From Dasypus novemcinctus (lineage: Eukaryota; Chordata; Mammalia; Cingulata; Dasypodidae): a stretch of 64,000 bases of DNA. Below, in pieces: positions 26,301 through 35,444 of the stretch (position 1 is the first letter of the stretch; each line of letters starts with the position of its first letter). The stretch lies in the NCBI RefSeq assembly GCF_030445035.2, contig NC_080675.1, positions 62,450,544-62,514,543 of the forward strand, written 5' to 3'. The translations under genes were made by a program, and so were the position numbers. A model generated the notes under the pieces. The model worked only from the letters and a program-made list of their open reading frames with translations. It was not told the DNA's origin and made no database searches.

Positions 26301-29300
26301 AGAAATACCCAACAAAACTCACTCATGGGACATATCACAAATAGAGGTAGGGAATTCTGATTTTGGGCACCTAAAAAGAGTAATAAATGTCTTCCACATG
26401 ACAACATAGTCTATGTGACAATTTATGAATATATAAAGAGGAACTTTTAGGTTTCAGAGAACAAACACTTTTCAGATAAATAGCTAAATTTGTTCTCAAA
26501 AAGGTTAACCAAAATTGTACTCCCATTTCCATTTTAATTCATCTCCCCAAACTCTTTCCAAAAATTGTTTTCAACCTTTTCAAATTTGAAAAGAAAAACT
26601 TCTTTGTTATTTTAAGCTGAGTTTCTTTGATTTACACTATATTTGTATTTCTTTTGTAAATTGCATGTGCATCTCCATTGTGATTTTTCTTTGAGGATAT
26701 TAATCTTTATTTTTTACAGGACCTTTGCCTATCATCTATGTTGTAAATATTTTCCCCATTTTGTCACTTGCCTTCTCATTTTATTTAAGCTGTTTTTTTA
26801 AAAAATCACATTTAAAAATTTTTTTGTTCAACCTGCCAATTTTTGTCCTTTAGTTTTTCCAACTCAGTTTTTCTTTGCCAAGATTTTACAATTGTCTTTT
26901 TTTTTTTTTTTCGGTATTGGTGCTTTTTAAATATTTAACTCTTAAATCCTAAGGCTCTATTTTCCTCCAATCTTCCCCCAGGACCATTTTTCAAATAAGC
27001 CATTCTTTTTCCAGATATGAAATGACATCTTTAATATACAAAATAGTGTGAAAATGCTTGGCCTTTTCAGTTTCTGTAATTTCTTCTCCACTGTAGTACT
27101 TCTACTTGCTTCAGGCCTACTGATTTAATTATCATAGTACCGTGTTACATTTTAATATCTGACACTATAAGCCTCATACCCTCATTCTTTTTAAACATTT
27201 TCTAAATTGGCCCACTTTCCCTTTGACATCATATTCATAACAGAAATATGTAGGTAAGCATGCTTATATTTTCTATAAGAAAAATTCACAGGAAAATGTA
27301 TTACTTTCAATTGTATGACGGACATAAAAATGTTCATATAATTAAGTCCATCAGAGGAAAGCATATCATCTGCAAAACATACTAAAACATCTGGAAAAAC
27401 TACCCATAACTTTCAAATGTTTCTATTAGCTGCACAGAAGTCTGTATGAATTTTAGTAATGTGAAAAGTATATGAAAGAACTAGAAGCAAAAGAACATTC
27501 TGGCAGCAATTAGGAATTACCACTTTTTTTTTTTTTGGCATTGCCACTCTTACCTTTAGAGGCAGGGCTATTTTCAGATACAATGACCTGTAGAATATGT
27601 TTACCAAAAGAGCAATTATTAACTTAGATATCTGTGGGCCATTCAAGTTTTAAGATAAAAAATGTCAATTTTCACACATTTTGTGTTAATGAGGAGAAAA
27701 TTTGTAATTGGAACATTCAATCAGGTATCATCTATTATTCGTAACTACTGAACTATCTCCAGACTCCAGGGTCTTTTAGCTATCTTCTGTTCAGAAGGAT
27801 CTGAATAAGACAACTATTGGAAAGATTCTTCTTTTTCTCATAATATGCCAGGTTTTCTCTTTGCCCCCCTTTTCTTCCACTTATGACTTAAGCCTTTTTT
27901 CCCTGCTGATGATGCCTGGAATTTTAAAAACAGTAGAGAGGATCTAAACTTATATTGTACTTTCCTAGGGGGAAGAAAGAGTGTTCTTATAGGACCTCCA
28001 CTCACTGGATCAACAAGTAGCAGGAAAAGAGGTATTTCATTCAATGACTGACACTGAAAGAACTGGGATCTTGTCAATTACACAATTTTCAATATTAAAA
28101 TGAGATGTAAAAAATGCAGATATTTCACTTACAGGACCCAAAGAAATCTGTACTGTCACCTGATATGAGATATTATAGCTACTATTTTAAGTGAATTTTT
28201 TTCTTCACCTTTTATAACATTTAGAATCAATATTGCAATTAAGTTTGTGATACCTTTACATCATCAAGTGGCAGGCTTGGAAACCGTCAAAATATTTCTT
28301 CTGCACATAATCATAATTATATGTAGACTACTTTTTTGTCAAGAGTAAATGGTGGAAATATTAGACATTAAGAAAGTATAGAGAAGCAGACTTGGCTCAA
28401 CAGATAGAGCGCCCGCCTACCACATGGGAGGTCCAGGGTTCAAATCCAGGGCCTCCTGACCCTTGTGATGAGCTGGCCCACGCGCAGTGCTGATGCGTGC
28501 AAGGAGTGCCACGCCACACAAGGGTGTCCCCCACATAGGAGAGCCCCACGTGCAAGGAGTGCACCCCATAAGAAGAGCTGCCCAGTGCGAAAGAAAGTTT
28601 AGCCTGCCCAGGAGTGGCGACGCACACATGGAGAGCTGATGCAGCAAGATAATGCAACAAAAAGAAACACAGATTCCCAGTGCCGCTGACAAGAACAGAA
28701 GCTGACACAGAAGAACACACAGCGAATGGCCACATGGAACAGATAACTGGGGGGGAGGGGGGAATGGGAGAGAAATTAAAATAAATAAATGATTAATTTT
28801 AAAAAGAAGTGTAAGGGAGCTGAGGTGGTGTAAGAGAATGATCGCCTCTCTCCCATCTGGAAGTTCCCAGGATCAGTTCCAGAGACACCTAACGAGAATA
28901 CAAGCAGACACAGAAGAACACAGAGAGAATGGATATGGCAGACATGGGGGGGAAATAAATAAATAAATCTTAAGGAAAAAAAAAAACCCGAAAGTATAAA
29001 CACCTAATTGATAGAAGTTAATCAAAGAAATGTCTTTGGAAATCAATGTACCTAGGTTGGAATGTGCAGCCCTTGAGATCCAATTGTCATTAAAATTTTT
29101 TACTGTCATTTACTCAGTGTCCTTATTTATAAAATGGGGATAATGCCTACCTTACATATTAGTTTTATTGCAAGAATTATATAAGATTACGGATATGAGA
29201 GTTCCTAGCATATGGGAGGTATAGTAGGCACTCAAAGATTAGTTTTAATTTTCCCATCCTGATTACTGCACCAAATTAAAGACAAACCAAACAAAGTAAA

Positions 29301-30133
29301 CTTGGGTTGAGGATTATTTGACATAGATCGTATGTACTTTATTTCAGTGACTGACTCACAGTTATATTAACTAAAAGTCTGTCATGTAACGGTAGGGTGA
29401 CAGCCAGAAAACCCAGGTTCTACTTCCACTAGAACTTTCAGATGGTTTATTTGTTTTCATCTGTAAACTAAAGAGGTTGGCATATATTTCTAAACTAATT
29501 TCTAGCTTTGGAATCCTATGATTTAAAAAAACCAAACACATATATCTCCACTGTACTAAGACTCAAGGAAAAAAAATCTTAAATTACCATTAATAAAGGA
29601 AAATAGCTCAAAATAGCTTAGAAATATATAAATGCTTCAATGATTTCTATCTTTTATTTCAAACAACGCCACTGGAAAAAGGAAAGTAGATACAGAATCA
29701 GACATCACAGCGTGCTTGGTGTGATGAAGCCTGCGTCAGAATTTAAAAGATGATAAAATGCGCAGTAACTGACTTTATATTGGGCTGGGGGGTGAAGTGG
29801 GAAGATCCCCGGAACTGGCGTTTGAAGGCTTAAACAGCGAAACGAACGACGCGACAGCGTCAAGCCCCAGCGCGGATAGGAGAAGGGCCCACGGCGGAGA
29901 GGCGGGACTCGGAAAGTGCGGGACGCGCCCCGCCCAGGTCCCGGACTGGCCCTGCCTCGGGGGCGGGTGTGGGCGGGCGCTTGGCGTCCGCTCGGGCTCC
30001 CGGCGCGAGTCCGCCCCGTCCCGCCTCTTCCCCTTACCACGTAGCCCCCCCACACGTAGAGGAAGTTTCCGTCCACCACGGCACAGTGGCCGCTGCGCTC
30101 CTCTGCCACGCAGAACATCTGCGAGTCCGCCAT
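8195..30133 (-). CDS. KLHDC1: KLHDC1, kelch domain-containing protein 1, N-terminal part (exons 1-4; gene continues beyond left edge)
   Basis: Four coding exons on the minus strand: 30038-30133, 9298-9368, 8727-8844 and 8195-8313. They total 404 nt (134 codons plus 2 nt) and join in frame. The protein starts [20 protein letters not shown], followed by kelch-type blade signatures (VWGGY near residue 28, FGGYDD near residue 84) and WEKITNFEG near residue 110. KLHDC1 is known as a six-bladed kelch propeller that acts as substrate receptor of a CUL2 ubiquitin ligase recognising C-terminal glycine degrons. The paralogue KLHDC2 is excluded because it has a different N-terminus. Introns are 20,669, 453 and 413 nt, and all use GT-AG. 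Intron 4 fills the rest of the window to base 1, and I saw no further exon in 1-8194. The gene is divergent to POLE2. The reading frame is intact in all four exons. Confidence 0.95.
8727..8844 (-). CDS. KLHDC1: KLHDC1 coding exon 3
   Basis: One hundred and eighteen nucleotides between a CTGCAG acceptor and a GTAATA donor. It codes [20 protein letters not shown] and continues to [16 protein letters not shown], a kelch blade with the Gly-Gly pair. It ends in phase 0 after an arginine codon (CGA). The donor GTAATA is weaker than the other donors of this gene. Confidence 0.94.
9298..9368 (-). CDS. KLHDC1: KLHDC1 coding exon 2
   Basis: Seventy-one nucleotides, entered in phase 0 after ...TTTTTAG and left in phase 2 at TTGTG|GTAAGT. 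It codes [18 protein letters not shown] and onward to SGL. The split tryptophan codon TG|G is completed by exon 3. Very well conserved with the known protein. Confidence 0.95.
9369..10410. other. KLHDC1 intron 1, proximal to exon 2
   Basis: AT-rich intron sequence. A short MIR-like stretch (GAGTGCCTAGTACGTACAAAGC, near 9832-9880) is the only recognised element. Confidence 0.5.
10411..10915 (+). mobile_element. L2 fragment
   Basis: Old L2 3' part, recognisable by CTCTTAGGATGATCTAAA, GATGCTCTTCCAGAA and the 3' hallmark GCCTAGCACAGTGCCTGGCA followed by GTATTTATTGAAAGAATGAG. Confidence 0.85.
10935..11715 (+). mobile_element. L1 5' region
   Basis: Sequence resembling an L1 5' UTR (GTGCTGACTTCCAATATG, then GC-richer stretches), continuing after the SINE at 11716. 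It is the left end of a long, much-interrupted plus-strand L1. Assignment from context. Confidence 0.5.
11716..12125 (+). mobile_element. DAS-type SINE
   Basis: Full SINE with a G-run near the tail. Flanking duplication AAACT(G/A)TATGC at 11705-11715 and 12126-12136. Confidence 0.93.
12126..12587 (+). mobile_element. L1 5' region, continued
   Basis: Continuation of the same L1 between a SINE and an inverted L1-like 3' end. No open frame of note. Confidence 0.5.
12588..12855 (-). mobile_element. L1-like 3' end, antisense
   Basis: Starts with a poly-T/A-rich stretch, then reads as the reverse complement of the 3'-end family at 13.9-14.4 kb (ATGAGGTCCCATTCAACTCC, CAGTGGGCCCTGGGG, CACCACCCAGGACAACTCCA). 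Confidence 0.75.
13033..14747 (+). mobile_element. Solo LTR of a class I-like endogenous retrovirus, split by an L1-like 3' end
   Basis: Begins TGTGGCAGG and ends GGTTACA, with a 4-bp target-site duplication GTAG (13029-13032 and 14748-14751). L1 ORF1 sequence is continuous outside it (TCAAAGTAG / GTAGCCATCAC). An AATAAA lies near 14665 (GCTCAATAAACTA). The two LTR parts (13033-13227 and 14408-14747) sum to about 520 bp. TG...CA ends and a 4-bp duplication fit a gammaretrovirus-like LTR. Confidence 0.85.
13228..14407 (+). mobile_element. L1-like 3' end inserted in the LTR
   Basis: A 1.18-kb segment ending in poly-A. It is flanked by a 14-bp duplication AAGAAAAGGCCCCA (13214-13227 and 14408-14421). 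Its last part matches the 3'-end family found at 3.7, 12.6 and 44 kb (GGGAAAAGTGGACATGGTGG, GGGCCCACTGGATGGAATGG). Contains no L1 ORF2 domain that I can recognise. Confidence 0.75.
14748..15540 (+). mobile_element. L1 ORF1 region
   Basis: Resumes directly after the LTR duplication with CCATCACAAGAACTGAGGGA. A degraded ORF1 follows (GAAAATCTTACACTGACTGC-type remnants) with many stops. Confidence 0.65.
15541..16118 (-). mobile_element. Dimeric SINE with internal ~20-bp minisatellite (antisense)
   Basis: Poly-T/AAATAAATAA-complement tail at left, then two tRNA-like heads in antisense: GGATTTGATCCTGGGGACC near 15695 and GGATCGAAACTGGATCCTC near 16053, ending GAGCCACATCCGC. Between them, 15830-16020, about ten units of GCACTYGGCTCRCCACATGG type. 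Confidence 0.8.
16119..16595 (+). mobile_element. L1 ORF2 pieces
   Basis: Degraded L1 coding remnants on the plus strand, including AAAACTAAAACCACAATGAAA-like and TCAGCAAAAGACCTAAACC stretches from the ORF2 3' part. A short CA/TA repeat lies at about 16250-16275. Confidence 0.65.
16596..16999. other. Unassigned repeat-like sequence, then L1 ORF1 remnant
   Basis: 16596-16915 is GC-richer with internal repetition (CATTAGAGTGGTG occurs twice near 16618 and 16640) and has no recognised gene. 16916-16999 reads as L1 ORF1 (CCTAAGAGACCTCTGGGACA). Confidence 0.5.
17000..17490 (+). mobile_element. DAS-type SINE with expanded (GGAA)n tail
   Basis: Complete head and body (TGGCCCAGTGGTTAGGGCG at about 17011), then instead of AAATAAATA a (GGAA)n run at about 17384-17470 before the A-rich end. 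GAGAAGAA flanks both sides. Confidence 0.9.
17491..19116 (+). mobile_element. L1 ORF1 end to ORF2 endonuclease
   Basis: Plus-strand L1 remnants: ORF1 3' part (GAGAAAAGCAATGTGTTATG, about 17690), inter-ORF AT-rich sequence, then the endonuclease region near 18640-19110 (GAACACATGGATCATTCTTC). Multiple stops. Confidence 0.7.
19117..19486 (+). mobile_element. DAS-type SINE
   Basis: Well-preserved copy with CpGs intact. 10-bp flanking duplication AAAAAGTCTG (19107-19116 and 19487-19496). Confidence 0.95.
19487..19599 (+). mobile_element. L1 ORF2 fragment
   Basis: Short L1 piece between oppositely oriented SINEs; it continues after 20005. Confidence 0.65.
19600..20004 (-). mobile_element. DAS-type SINE, antisense
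   Basis: Poly-T start and antisense head ending GGCCAAATCCGCTTCCCC. Perfect 14-bp duplication AAACAATGTACTCT at 19586-19599 and 20005-20018. Confidence 0.95.
20005..20597 (+). mobile_element. L1 ORF2 fragment (pre-RT)
   Basis: Degraded ORF2, including CCTCTAACTAGACTGACAAA and a short open stretch with [20 protein letters not shown] (about 20500-20560). Confidence 0.75.
20598..21078 (+). pseudogene. Unidentified processed-transcript-like insert in L1
   Basis: This stretch interrupts an L1 ORF2 cleanly: L1 reads up to ...GGAGAAATAGAA and resumes at GATCTCAACAAACC (21186). The insert has protein-like but broken reading frames on the plus strand. One segment contains [20 protein letters not shown] (about 20780-20840), and a second frame contains [20 protein letters not shown] then [14 protein letters not shown] (about 20850-20960). 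Stops follow. It ends in an A/G-rich stretch that has grown into a polypurine microsatellite, suggestive of an old poly-A tail. I could not name the parent gene. A non-coding origin is possible. Confidence 0.4.
21079..21187 (+). repeat. Pure polypurine (GGA/GAA) microsatellite
   Basis: 109 consecutive purines on the plus strand, mostly GAG and GAA triplets. Plus-strand translation gives a poly-glutamate run that fuses to L1 reverse-transcriptase residues; this is an artefact of expansion inside dead L1 sequence. Confidence 0.95.
21186..22066 (+). mobile_element. L1 ORF2 reverse-transcriptase region
   Basis: Resumes with [14 protein letters not shown] and [14 protein letters not shown], the L1 RT start, and runs with frameshifts and stops through the palm region. 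Non-functional. Confidence 0.8.
22067..22834 (+). mobile_element. Older dimeric SINE split by a younger DAS SINE
   Basis: Outer element: head GGAAGCAGATATGGCTCAAG at about 22067, second head near 22258, and tail part 22725-22834 (AGCAGACACAGAGAGC). The inner DAS copy at about 22351-22724 has intact CpGs and sits between matching A-rich AAAAAAAGATGA flanks. Confidence 0.85.
22835..23096 (+). mobile_element. L1 ORF2 fragment
   Basis: Continuation of ORF2 (TTTACATATTCAATGCAATC, AACCTTCTTTGCAGATATGG), interrupted by a short SINE. Confidence 0.75.
23097..23185 (+). mobile_element. Short tRNA-head SINE
   Basis: About 80 bp: AGGTATAGCTCACTGGTTGAG, then GGTCCCAGGTTCAACA and an A-rich tail. Flanking duplication AAATTCAT(G/A)TGGAG on both sides. 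Confidence 0.8.
23186..23924 (+). mobile_element. L1 ORF2 end with an unassigned insert
   Basis: ORF2 C-terminal remnants on both sides (ACATGGCACTGGCATAAGG; CAACAAATGGTGCTGGGAAA) of about 200 bp of unrelated sequence (about 23413-23610). Confidence 0.65.
23925..24376 (-). mobile_element. Solo LTR, MaLR/ERVL-like, antisense
   Basis: TG...CA element (starts TGTTTTAGTTTCC, ends ACCACCACA) inserted in L1, which continues at CTCATCAAAATTTAAAACTT. Flanks GGGACT and GGGCCT suggest a short duplication. A related element begins at 61863. Confidence 0.65.
24377..25880 (+). mobile_element. L1 3' end followed by a second L1 ORF2 fragment
   Basis: 24377-24833: L1 ORF2 end and 3' end, finishing AATAAAATATATTTTAAAAAG. 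24834-25880: another ORF2 piece with RT remnants (TTCTACCAAACATTTAAAGAA, GGGATGTCCACTTTCACCAC). A short tRNA-head SINE lies at about 25590-25690 (AGGTATAGCTCCGTGGTTGAG). Confidence 0.75.
25881..28370. other. KLHDC1 intron 1, mostly unassigned
   Basis: 25881-26330 looks like an old interspersed repeat of unknown family (AATAAA in antisense near 26170). 26690-27240 has antisense L1-like traces. 27250-28370 is AT-rich with no recognised element. I saw no gene. Confidence 0.4.
28380..28989 (+). mobile_element. Composite of a DAS SINE and a second SINE unit
   Basis: DAS copy at 28380-28800 with a degenerate head (CTTGGCTCAACAGATAGAGC), followed by a shorter unit GGGAGCTGAGGTGGTGTAAG with its own AAATAAATAAATC tail. 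GAAAGTATA flanks the whole (near 28371 and 28990). Confidence 0.85.
28990..29789 (+). other. KLHDC1 intron 1, proximal to exon 1, with MIR remnants
   Basis: MIR-like 3' half at about 29105-29245 (AAAATGGGGATAATGCCTACC, GTAGGCACTCAAAGATTAG) and another MIR trace near 29390-29480. Otherwise unique AT-rich sequence. Confidence 0.6.
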
Positions 30134-30330
30134 CCGTGCGGTCTCTAGGCCCAGCCGCTCGGTGCGCCGTAACCCCTTTCCGGAGAGCGGCCTCCTCAGC
30201 TGTCGACTCCTCCACGCACGAACGGAACGCGTCGAGGGTCTAGATTGGTGGGAAGGCGGAAACCGTGCGTCTGCGCCGCTCCGCAGCCTGTTCGGGAACC
30301 TGAGCCAACGGTGGCGTTGCCAGTTTGAGG
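29790..30330 (-). promoter_or_regulatory. KLHDC1: KLHDC1 CpG-island promoter
   Basis: A CpG-dense block of about 540 bp in an otherwise AT-rich region, spanning coding exon 1 and its upstream flank. On the minus strand, upstream of the ATG at 30133, there is an inverted CCAAT box (ATTGG on the plus strand at 30244-30248) and an ETS-like CCGGAA core (TTCCGG on the plus strand at 30178-30183). No TATA box was seen. The transcription start is not determined, but lies between the ATG and roughly 30300 by inference. Confidence 0.75.
30038..30133 (-). CDS. KLHDC1: KLHDC1 coding exon 1
   Basis: Ninety-six nucleotides coding 32 residues from MADSQMF to WGGYV, ending in phase 0. The donor reads GTG|GTAAGG on the minus strand. 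The ATG was chosen because the sequence from it onward matches the known KLHDC1 N-terminus. The exon lies within a CpG island. Reading through the donor stays open for many codons, but that tail is intronic GC-rich sequence. Confidence 0.95.
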
Positions 30331-31560
30331 ATGTTTGGGGTTCTTAGTAATGAGGGCGGTGCCTTGGCTTCACCAAGGCTTGCGATTCCCATTTACTTCT
30401 AACTTGGGATTGGATTTTTTGTTTGTTTGGTTTTCGCACTTCAACCCCACGTCTGTATCTTACTCATTGGATAAATGGACTTTTGGTCCTTGGTGTTTGT
30501 ACTGCTGTTAACAGGAATAAATTCCTAGTGGTTTGCCTTTTCTATTTAACCCCAGCAGATACAGTTATCCACAAGAATATAGTGGTGTGTGTGTGTGTAT
30601 GTTTTATTAGAAATTAGTAATCCTGAAATGGAGGCCCGCCAAGAAAGGTTTTTTTACGTTTTTAATGGTTAGAAAAAAGTAAAAGAAGAATGCTATTTTG
30701 TGACCCATGAAAGTGAAACGAATTTACATTTCAGTGACGATAAAGTATTGGCACACAGTCATACTAATTCATTTAAATATTATCTATGACAATAGAGTAG
30801 GCAAAATGCTTAGTTGTGGTAGAGACCATATAGCCTACGCTGCTTAAAATACCTATTGTCTGGTCCTCTACGGAAAAATTTTACCACCCTTGTTCTAAAA
30901 CAATGTGACTGAAGTACGACTTAGGCCAGGAGGGTGGATAACTCCAGGAGAGTCTGTGAGTGCTTGTTCAGTTACCCTACTTGGAGGTTGTGGCTGTATG
31001 CTACTCAAAACAGGTTAAATTATTTATTTATTTAGTATGTATTTATTAAGTACCTGCTGTTTGTATAAAGTTGGAACTGAGACTTTATTTTAAAAGTCCC
31101 TGAGAGAATCAAGTATTGACTCCCCAGAGTCTAGTACCAAGTACATAGTAAATGGTAAATAAATACTTGTTGACTAAAGGATTGAATTACCAAAGTTAAT
31201 TTTCATATGAATAAGACATAGTTCTATCATAAGGGCTCAAAGTCCAGTTCAAGAGAAAAATATATAAACTAATAAATGCAGTGTGGGGTGATAAATAGTG
31301 TAGTAGAAATGTGGAGAAAATAAAGCAGAAAAACAAGAAGGAAAATTGATCTATTGGGGAAGGGATGCACAAGGGAAAATGTTTTGAGTTTTTCTTACAG
31401 ACTGTATAAATAGGAAATAGTTCAAGATAACTTAGAATGCGTGTACGGACCAGCAGGCAATGAAGTTGGAGAAGACTTAATTTGTCATGCTAAGGAATCT
31501 GAACTTTAACTGTAAAGGCACATGGATTTTAAGTAGGAGAGTAAATAAACTGAATATTAC
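30331..31560. other. Intergenic, upstream of KLHDC1
   Basis: AT-rich sequence with a short (GT)n run at about 30583-30600 and an L2/MIR-like 3' hallmark near 31120-31180 (GTAAATAAATACTTGTTGAC). No exon recognised. Confidence 0.5.
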
Positions 31561-31850
31561 ATTTACTTTTTTTTAAAAGGAATCTTATTGAGATATGTTC
31601 ATATACCGTACAATCCATCCAAAGTGTACATTCAGTGGCTTTTAGTATAATCAGTGTTGTGCATTCATCAACACAATCGAGACCACTTCCATTACTCCAA
31701 AAAAAAATCCCCTACCCCTTAGCAGTCACCTCTCAATTCCTCTATCCTTCCCCTGCCATACATATCCACTAATCTAATTCCATCTCTATAAATTTATTTG
31801 TGTTTACAATTTATATAAATGGAGTCAAACAATAACATTTACTTTTGATT
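31561..31850 (-). mobile_element. L1 3' part, antisense
   Basis: Reads TTATTGAGATATGTTCATATACCG, then CCATCCAAAGTGTACATTC, a common old mammalian L1 (L1M) 3' region in antisense. Confidence 0.75.
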
Positions 31851-33522
31851 GGAGAGAAGATAAAAGAAAAACTTAATGCATTTTAAGAACTCATGACTTT
31901 ATTGAGTGATTCATGAATTGGGCAACATCACATTCAGGAAGTAAAAGGAAGCTGCACCAAAAGGGTGGAAAGGGGAAGCTCTTATGGGGGAAGCAAGTGA
32001 GGAAATGTTCTGATTGGCTTATGTTTCTACTTTACATCGGGGGACAGATCTTACAAGTGGGCAGCAGATATACATTCATAGTGTGGTATGTTTTCCATTC
32101 TGGTAAGCTATCTCTACTGGACTGAAACTAGCTTTATCAACATTTCTTAGGAATGTTGTTTGTAGGTCAATTGTTTTAATCTTCTGGACAAGCCCTTCTT
32201 GGAAAGGGGTCTTCTACCATAGGGCTTTAGCATTTGGCACAGCTCTGGTATAAAGTAGGTGCTCAGTAAATGGTAGTAAAGTCATAGATATTGTTTTTAC
32301 CTAGATATTTACTGCTAATTCCTAGGGAAATAGAACTGCAAAGTTCTCTCCTAGGTTTCTGTGACTTATTTGAAGGCTTGTAATCTGTTGGTCCTCTCTG
32401 GCTTTAAAGTCTTACTTGAATAACTTCATTCACAGATCTATGGACTATCTCCATGGGACATGGCTATTTCTGTTCTCTGATGCATTACCTAGATATGAAA
32501 CTCACCAGCTTATACCATATTTCCTTCAGAACCCACTATTAGAAGTCATTTGTATTTCTGCTAGGTTTTACTGAAGATTTAGGATAATGCAAAAGGGGTT
32601 TATATCGTAGAAAATAATTTCAAATAGAACATTAAATAACCTTATACCCAAAACTCTCTCAACCACTCCACCACTGTCACCATTTCACTGGCCTCCTCAC
32701 CTTCGAACATCTTGCAATTCCTCGCAGTTCGCCACTTCAGGTTCCCTCCTTCCAAATTGTCTCCCAGGCTACCAATTTCCTTTCCCAAACTTCGTAAGAA
32801 CATTTTTCCATATCTAAACCCATCAATATTATCAGAGGACAAAAAGACACTAGTAAGATCCAACTTTCAGATAAGGCAGTTGTAATTTTTTAATGGTTTG
32901 TATTTAATACTGAGGATGTACAAAGAATAGTTTGTGTTGTAAACCAAAAAAGTCTAGTGACAAAAGTATAGTGACATACTCCACTTATTTTCAGAAAAAG
33001 AGCAAACATTCCCTTTGCAGTCTCCTCTATGCCCTTGACATTTCATCTCTCCCTTCGTGCTCAGAAGTATGTCATGTTACTTATTCTCTAGATTTTCTTT
33101 ATAGTTTTACCACATGGATTTTGTTTTGAATGTTTTTGAATTTCATATTATTATTCTGCAATTTGCTGTTTTTCACTCAATATTATATGCCTGAGATTAA
33201 TTCCTGTGTGTGGAAGTTTTCAATTGCTATAGCATTTTATTGTATGAATATTCGAGAATGTATTTATCCTTTGTAAAGTTGAGGTCCATTTAGGTTCTTC
33301 CTAGTTTTCACTATTACAGTAAGGCTGTTGTGAACATCCTTGTGCATGTCTCTTTGCAGACATGTGCAAAGATTTCTTTTAGTCAGGGGCTGACAAACTT
33401 TTTGTAAAGGGCCAAATAGTAAATATTTGTCTTTGCATGGTCTCTGTTGCAACTCTTCAGCTCTGCACAAAAATAGTAATAAACAATACATAAGCAAAGG
33501 AGTTTGGCTGTGATCCAATAAA
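31851..33522. other. Intergenic with old repeat traces
   Basis: 31851-33080 is mostly unassigned. 33080-33360 is antisense L1 (AATGTATTTATCC, GTGAACATCCTTGTGCATG). 33370-33522 resembles an old hAT-type DNA-transposon family (CAAACTTTTTGTAAAGGGCC; CCAATAAAAATTTATT). No gene. Confidence 0.5.
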
Positions 33523-33909
33523 AATTTATTTATTTATTTTTATTTTTTTAAAGATTTATTTATTTAATTAATTCCCTCCCCTCCCCCAGTTGTCTGTTCT
33601 CTGTGTCTATTTGCTGCGTCTTGTTTCTTTGTCTACTTCTGTTGTCGTCAGCGCCCCGGGAAGTGTGGGCGGCGCCATTCCTGGGCAGGCTGCACTTTCT
33701 TTCGCGCTGGGCGGCTCGCCTTACGGGGCACACTCCTTGCGCATGGGGCTCCCCTACGCTGGGGACACCCCTGTGTGGCAGGGCACTCCTTGTGCGCATC
33801 AGCCCTGTGCACGGGCCAGCTCCACACAGGTCAAAGAGGCCCAGGGTTTGAACCGCGGACCTCCCATGTGGTAGATGGACGCCCTAACCACTGGGCCAAG
33901 TCCGCCGCC
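33523..33909 (-). mobile_element. DAS-type SINE, antisense
   Basis: Antisense tail and body ending in the head complement (CACTGGGCCAAGTCCGCCGCC). CpG-rich and well preserved. Confidence 0.93.
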
Positions 33910-34204
33910 TGCAAACCCATTCATGGGAACACTTTTATTAGTAACCAGCAACCAGTTAGGAAAACTTGAACAGTATAAATGTAGTTAAGTACTAATTTAG
34001 TAGTTTAGATAGACAGACATTTAACACATATATTCTGGATTACCCTTCAGTAGAACACTTAGACTTGAAGGAGTAAGCTATTGATTCAAAACTGAAAGAT
34101 CTTTTTAACACCTTGATAAAAATTCTGATCAAAATAAAATGTGAATAAAACTTAAAACATCCTCAAAATAATTTCCCATAAACTCTTCCAGTTCACACAG
34201 TTTT

Positions 34205-35003
34205 GCAATATAACTGATGATCAACTTGGTGCAGGCAATCAGTAAAGGAATCTTTCATATCTGCCTGTGCTTGGATTTCTTTCTTTCTAACTTTACCTTT
34301 CCTTCTAAGGTAAAGTTACCTTTGCCACTTGCAAGACCTTTGCCACTTGCAAGTCTCCTAACAGGGGCCACACTATATCTGCCCCTATCTGGCAGTCTCC
34401 CTTTTCCTTATTTAAGTGTAGCTGCTCTGTTATCTGCTGCAGCACAGTGTGCACACCTGTTGGAGTTTTTTGGGCATATCCATATTCTCTTGGCAGTCCC
34501 CACTCATCCTGGAGGGCCGAAAACCCTCCCCACATGGATGTTGTACACCAACCCAGGATTTCCTCCATGGACTCTCCTTTCCCTGAGCTCACGCCCGCTA
34601 CTGCCGTTGGTCCTTTAATCTCCTGGCTGTGGCTCGCTGATTGTTACACCCAACTCCTGAAGAGCACAAGTTGTTGCAGCTGCAATACTGAAGAACACAC
34701 ATGGCATTTAGTCAGGCATAAGCTTTATTGGGACTTATGGATAGGAGAGAATCTCTCAAGACAGCAGTTCAGAGAATGAAGAAAACACTCTGCAAAGAGA
34801 TGAGAAAATGAGGGGTGATATATAAAGGGTTTCAGAACAAGAACATTCCATAGGGTATGAGAACAGAGTTCCTGCTGAGGTAATGAAGCATACACGTAGG
34901 GTGTGGTGATGCTTTCACTACACTTGTACGAAGGACATGTACTTTAGGAAGATTATACTTTATGATAACATCTACACATTCTCCCCTCTCGAGAGGGTTG
35001 TTA
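34205..35003 (-). mobile_element. LTR retroelement remnant (LTR part and gag-leader-like sequence), antisense
   Basis: On the minus strand an LTR-like stretch with AATAAAGC (complement near 34708-34716) ends GGTGTAACA. After it comes an open stretch (34305-34592, about 95 codons from an ATG), of the kind found at the start of a retroviral gag. A 16-bp direct repeat CTTTGCCACTTGCAAG occurs twice at about 34320-34352. The family is not assigned, and the open frame is truncated. Confidence 0.5.
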
Positions 35004-35008
35004 ACCTT

Positions 35009-35439
35009 TGTATTAGTCAGGGCTCTCTAGGGAAACAAAAATCAACAGGAAGTATCTGTAAATATGAGATTTTATAAAATTCTCTCACGTGACCGTGGGG
35101 ACAAACAAGTCCAGATTCCATGGGTAGGTTGAAAGTCCAGTTAAGATCCTTGATGGGTTTCTGGGAGAAGTTGGCTGTCCAAAGATGAGCTGGGAAATTC
35201 TCTCTGCTGAAATCACTTCCCCTTTTAATGTATTCAACTGATTGGATAACACAAACATCACTCATTGCTGACAGCAATCTCCCTATTTGATCATAGATGT
35301 AATCAGCAATCTATGCAGTAAACTCACTGATGACTAAAGTCCATAAATGTCCTTATATTACAATTAGCCTGGTGCTTGCTTGACCAAATGACTGGGCATA
35401 ATTAGCTGGCCATACTGACACATTAGCCTAATCATCACA
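35009..35439 (-). mobile_element. Solo LTR, ERV-L-like
   Basis: TG...CA element (plus strand TGTATTAGTCAGGGCTCTC to CTAATCATCACA) with a perfect 5-bp target-site duplication ACCTT at 35004-35008 and 35440-35444. The same LTR family occurs at 55902-56342 and 57793-58191. Confidence 0.85.
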
Positions 35440-35444
35440 ACCTT

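Noticed and set aside
29705..30037. Extension of the KLHDC1 exon 1 reading frame through the donor
   Set aside because: The frame stays open by GC-rich composition, but GTG|GTAAGG and the phase-0 match to exon 2 show that it is intron.
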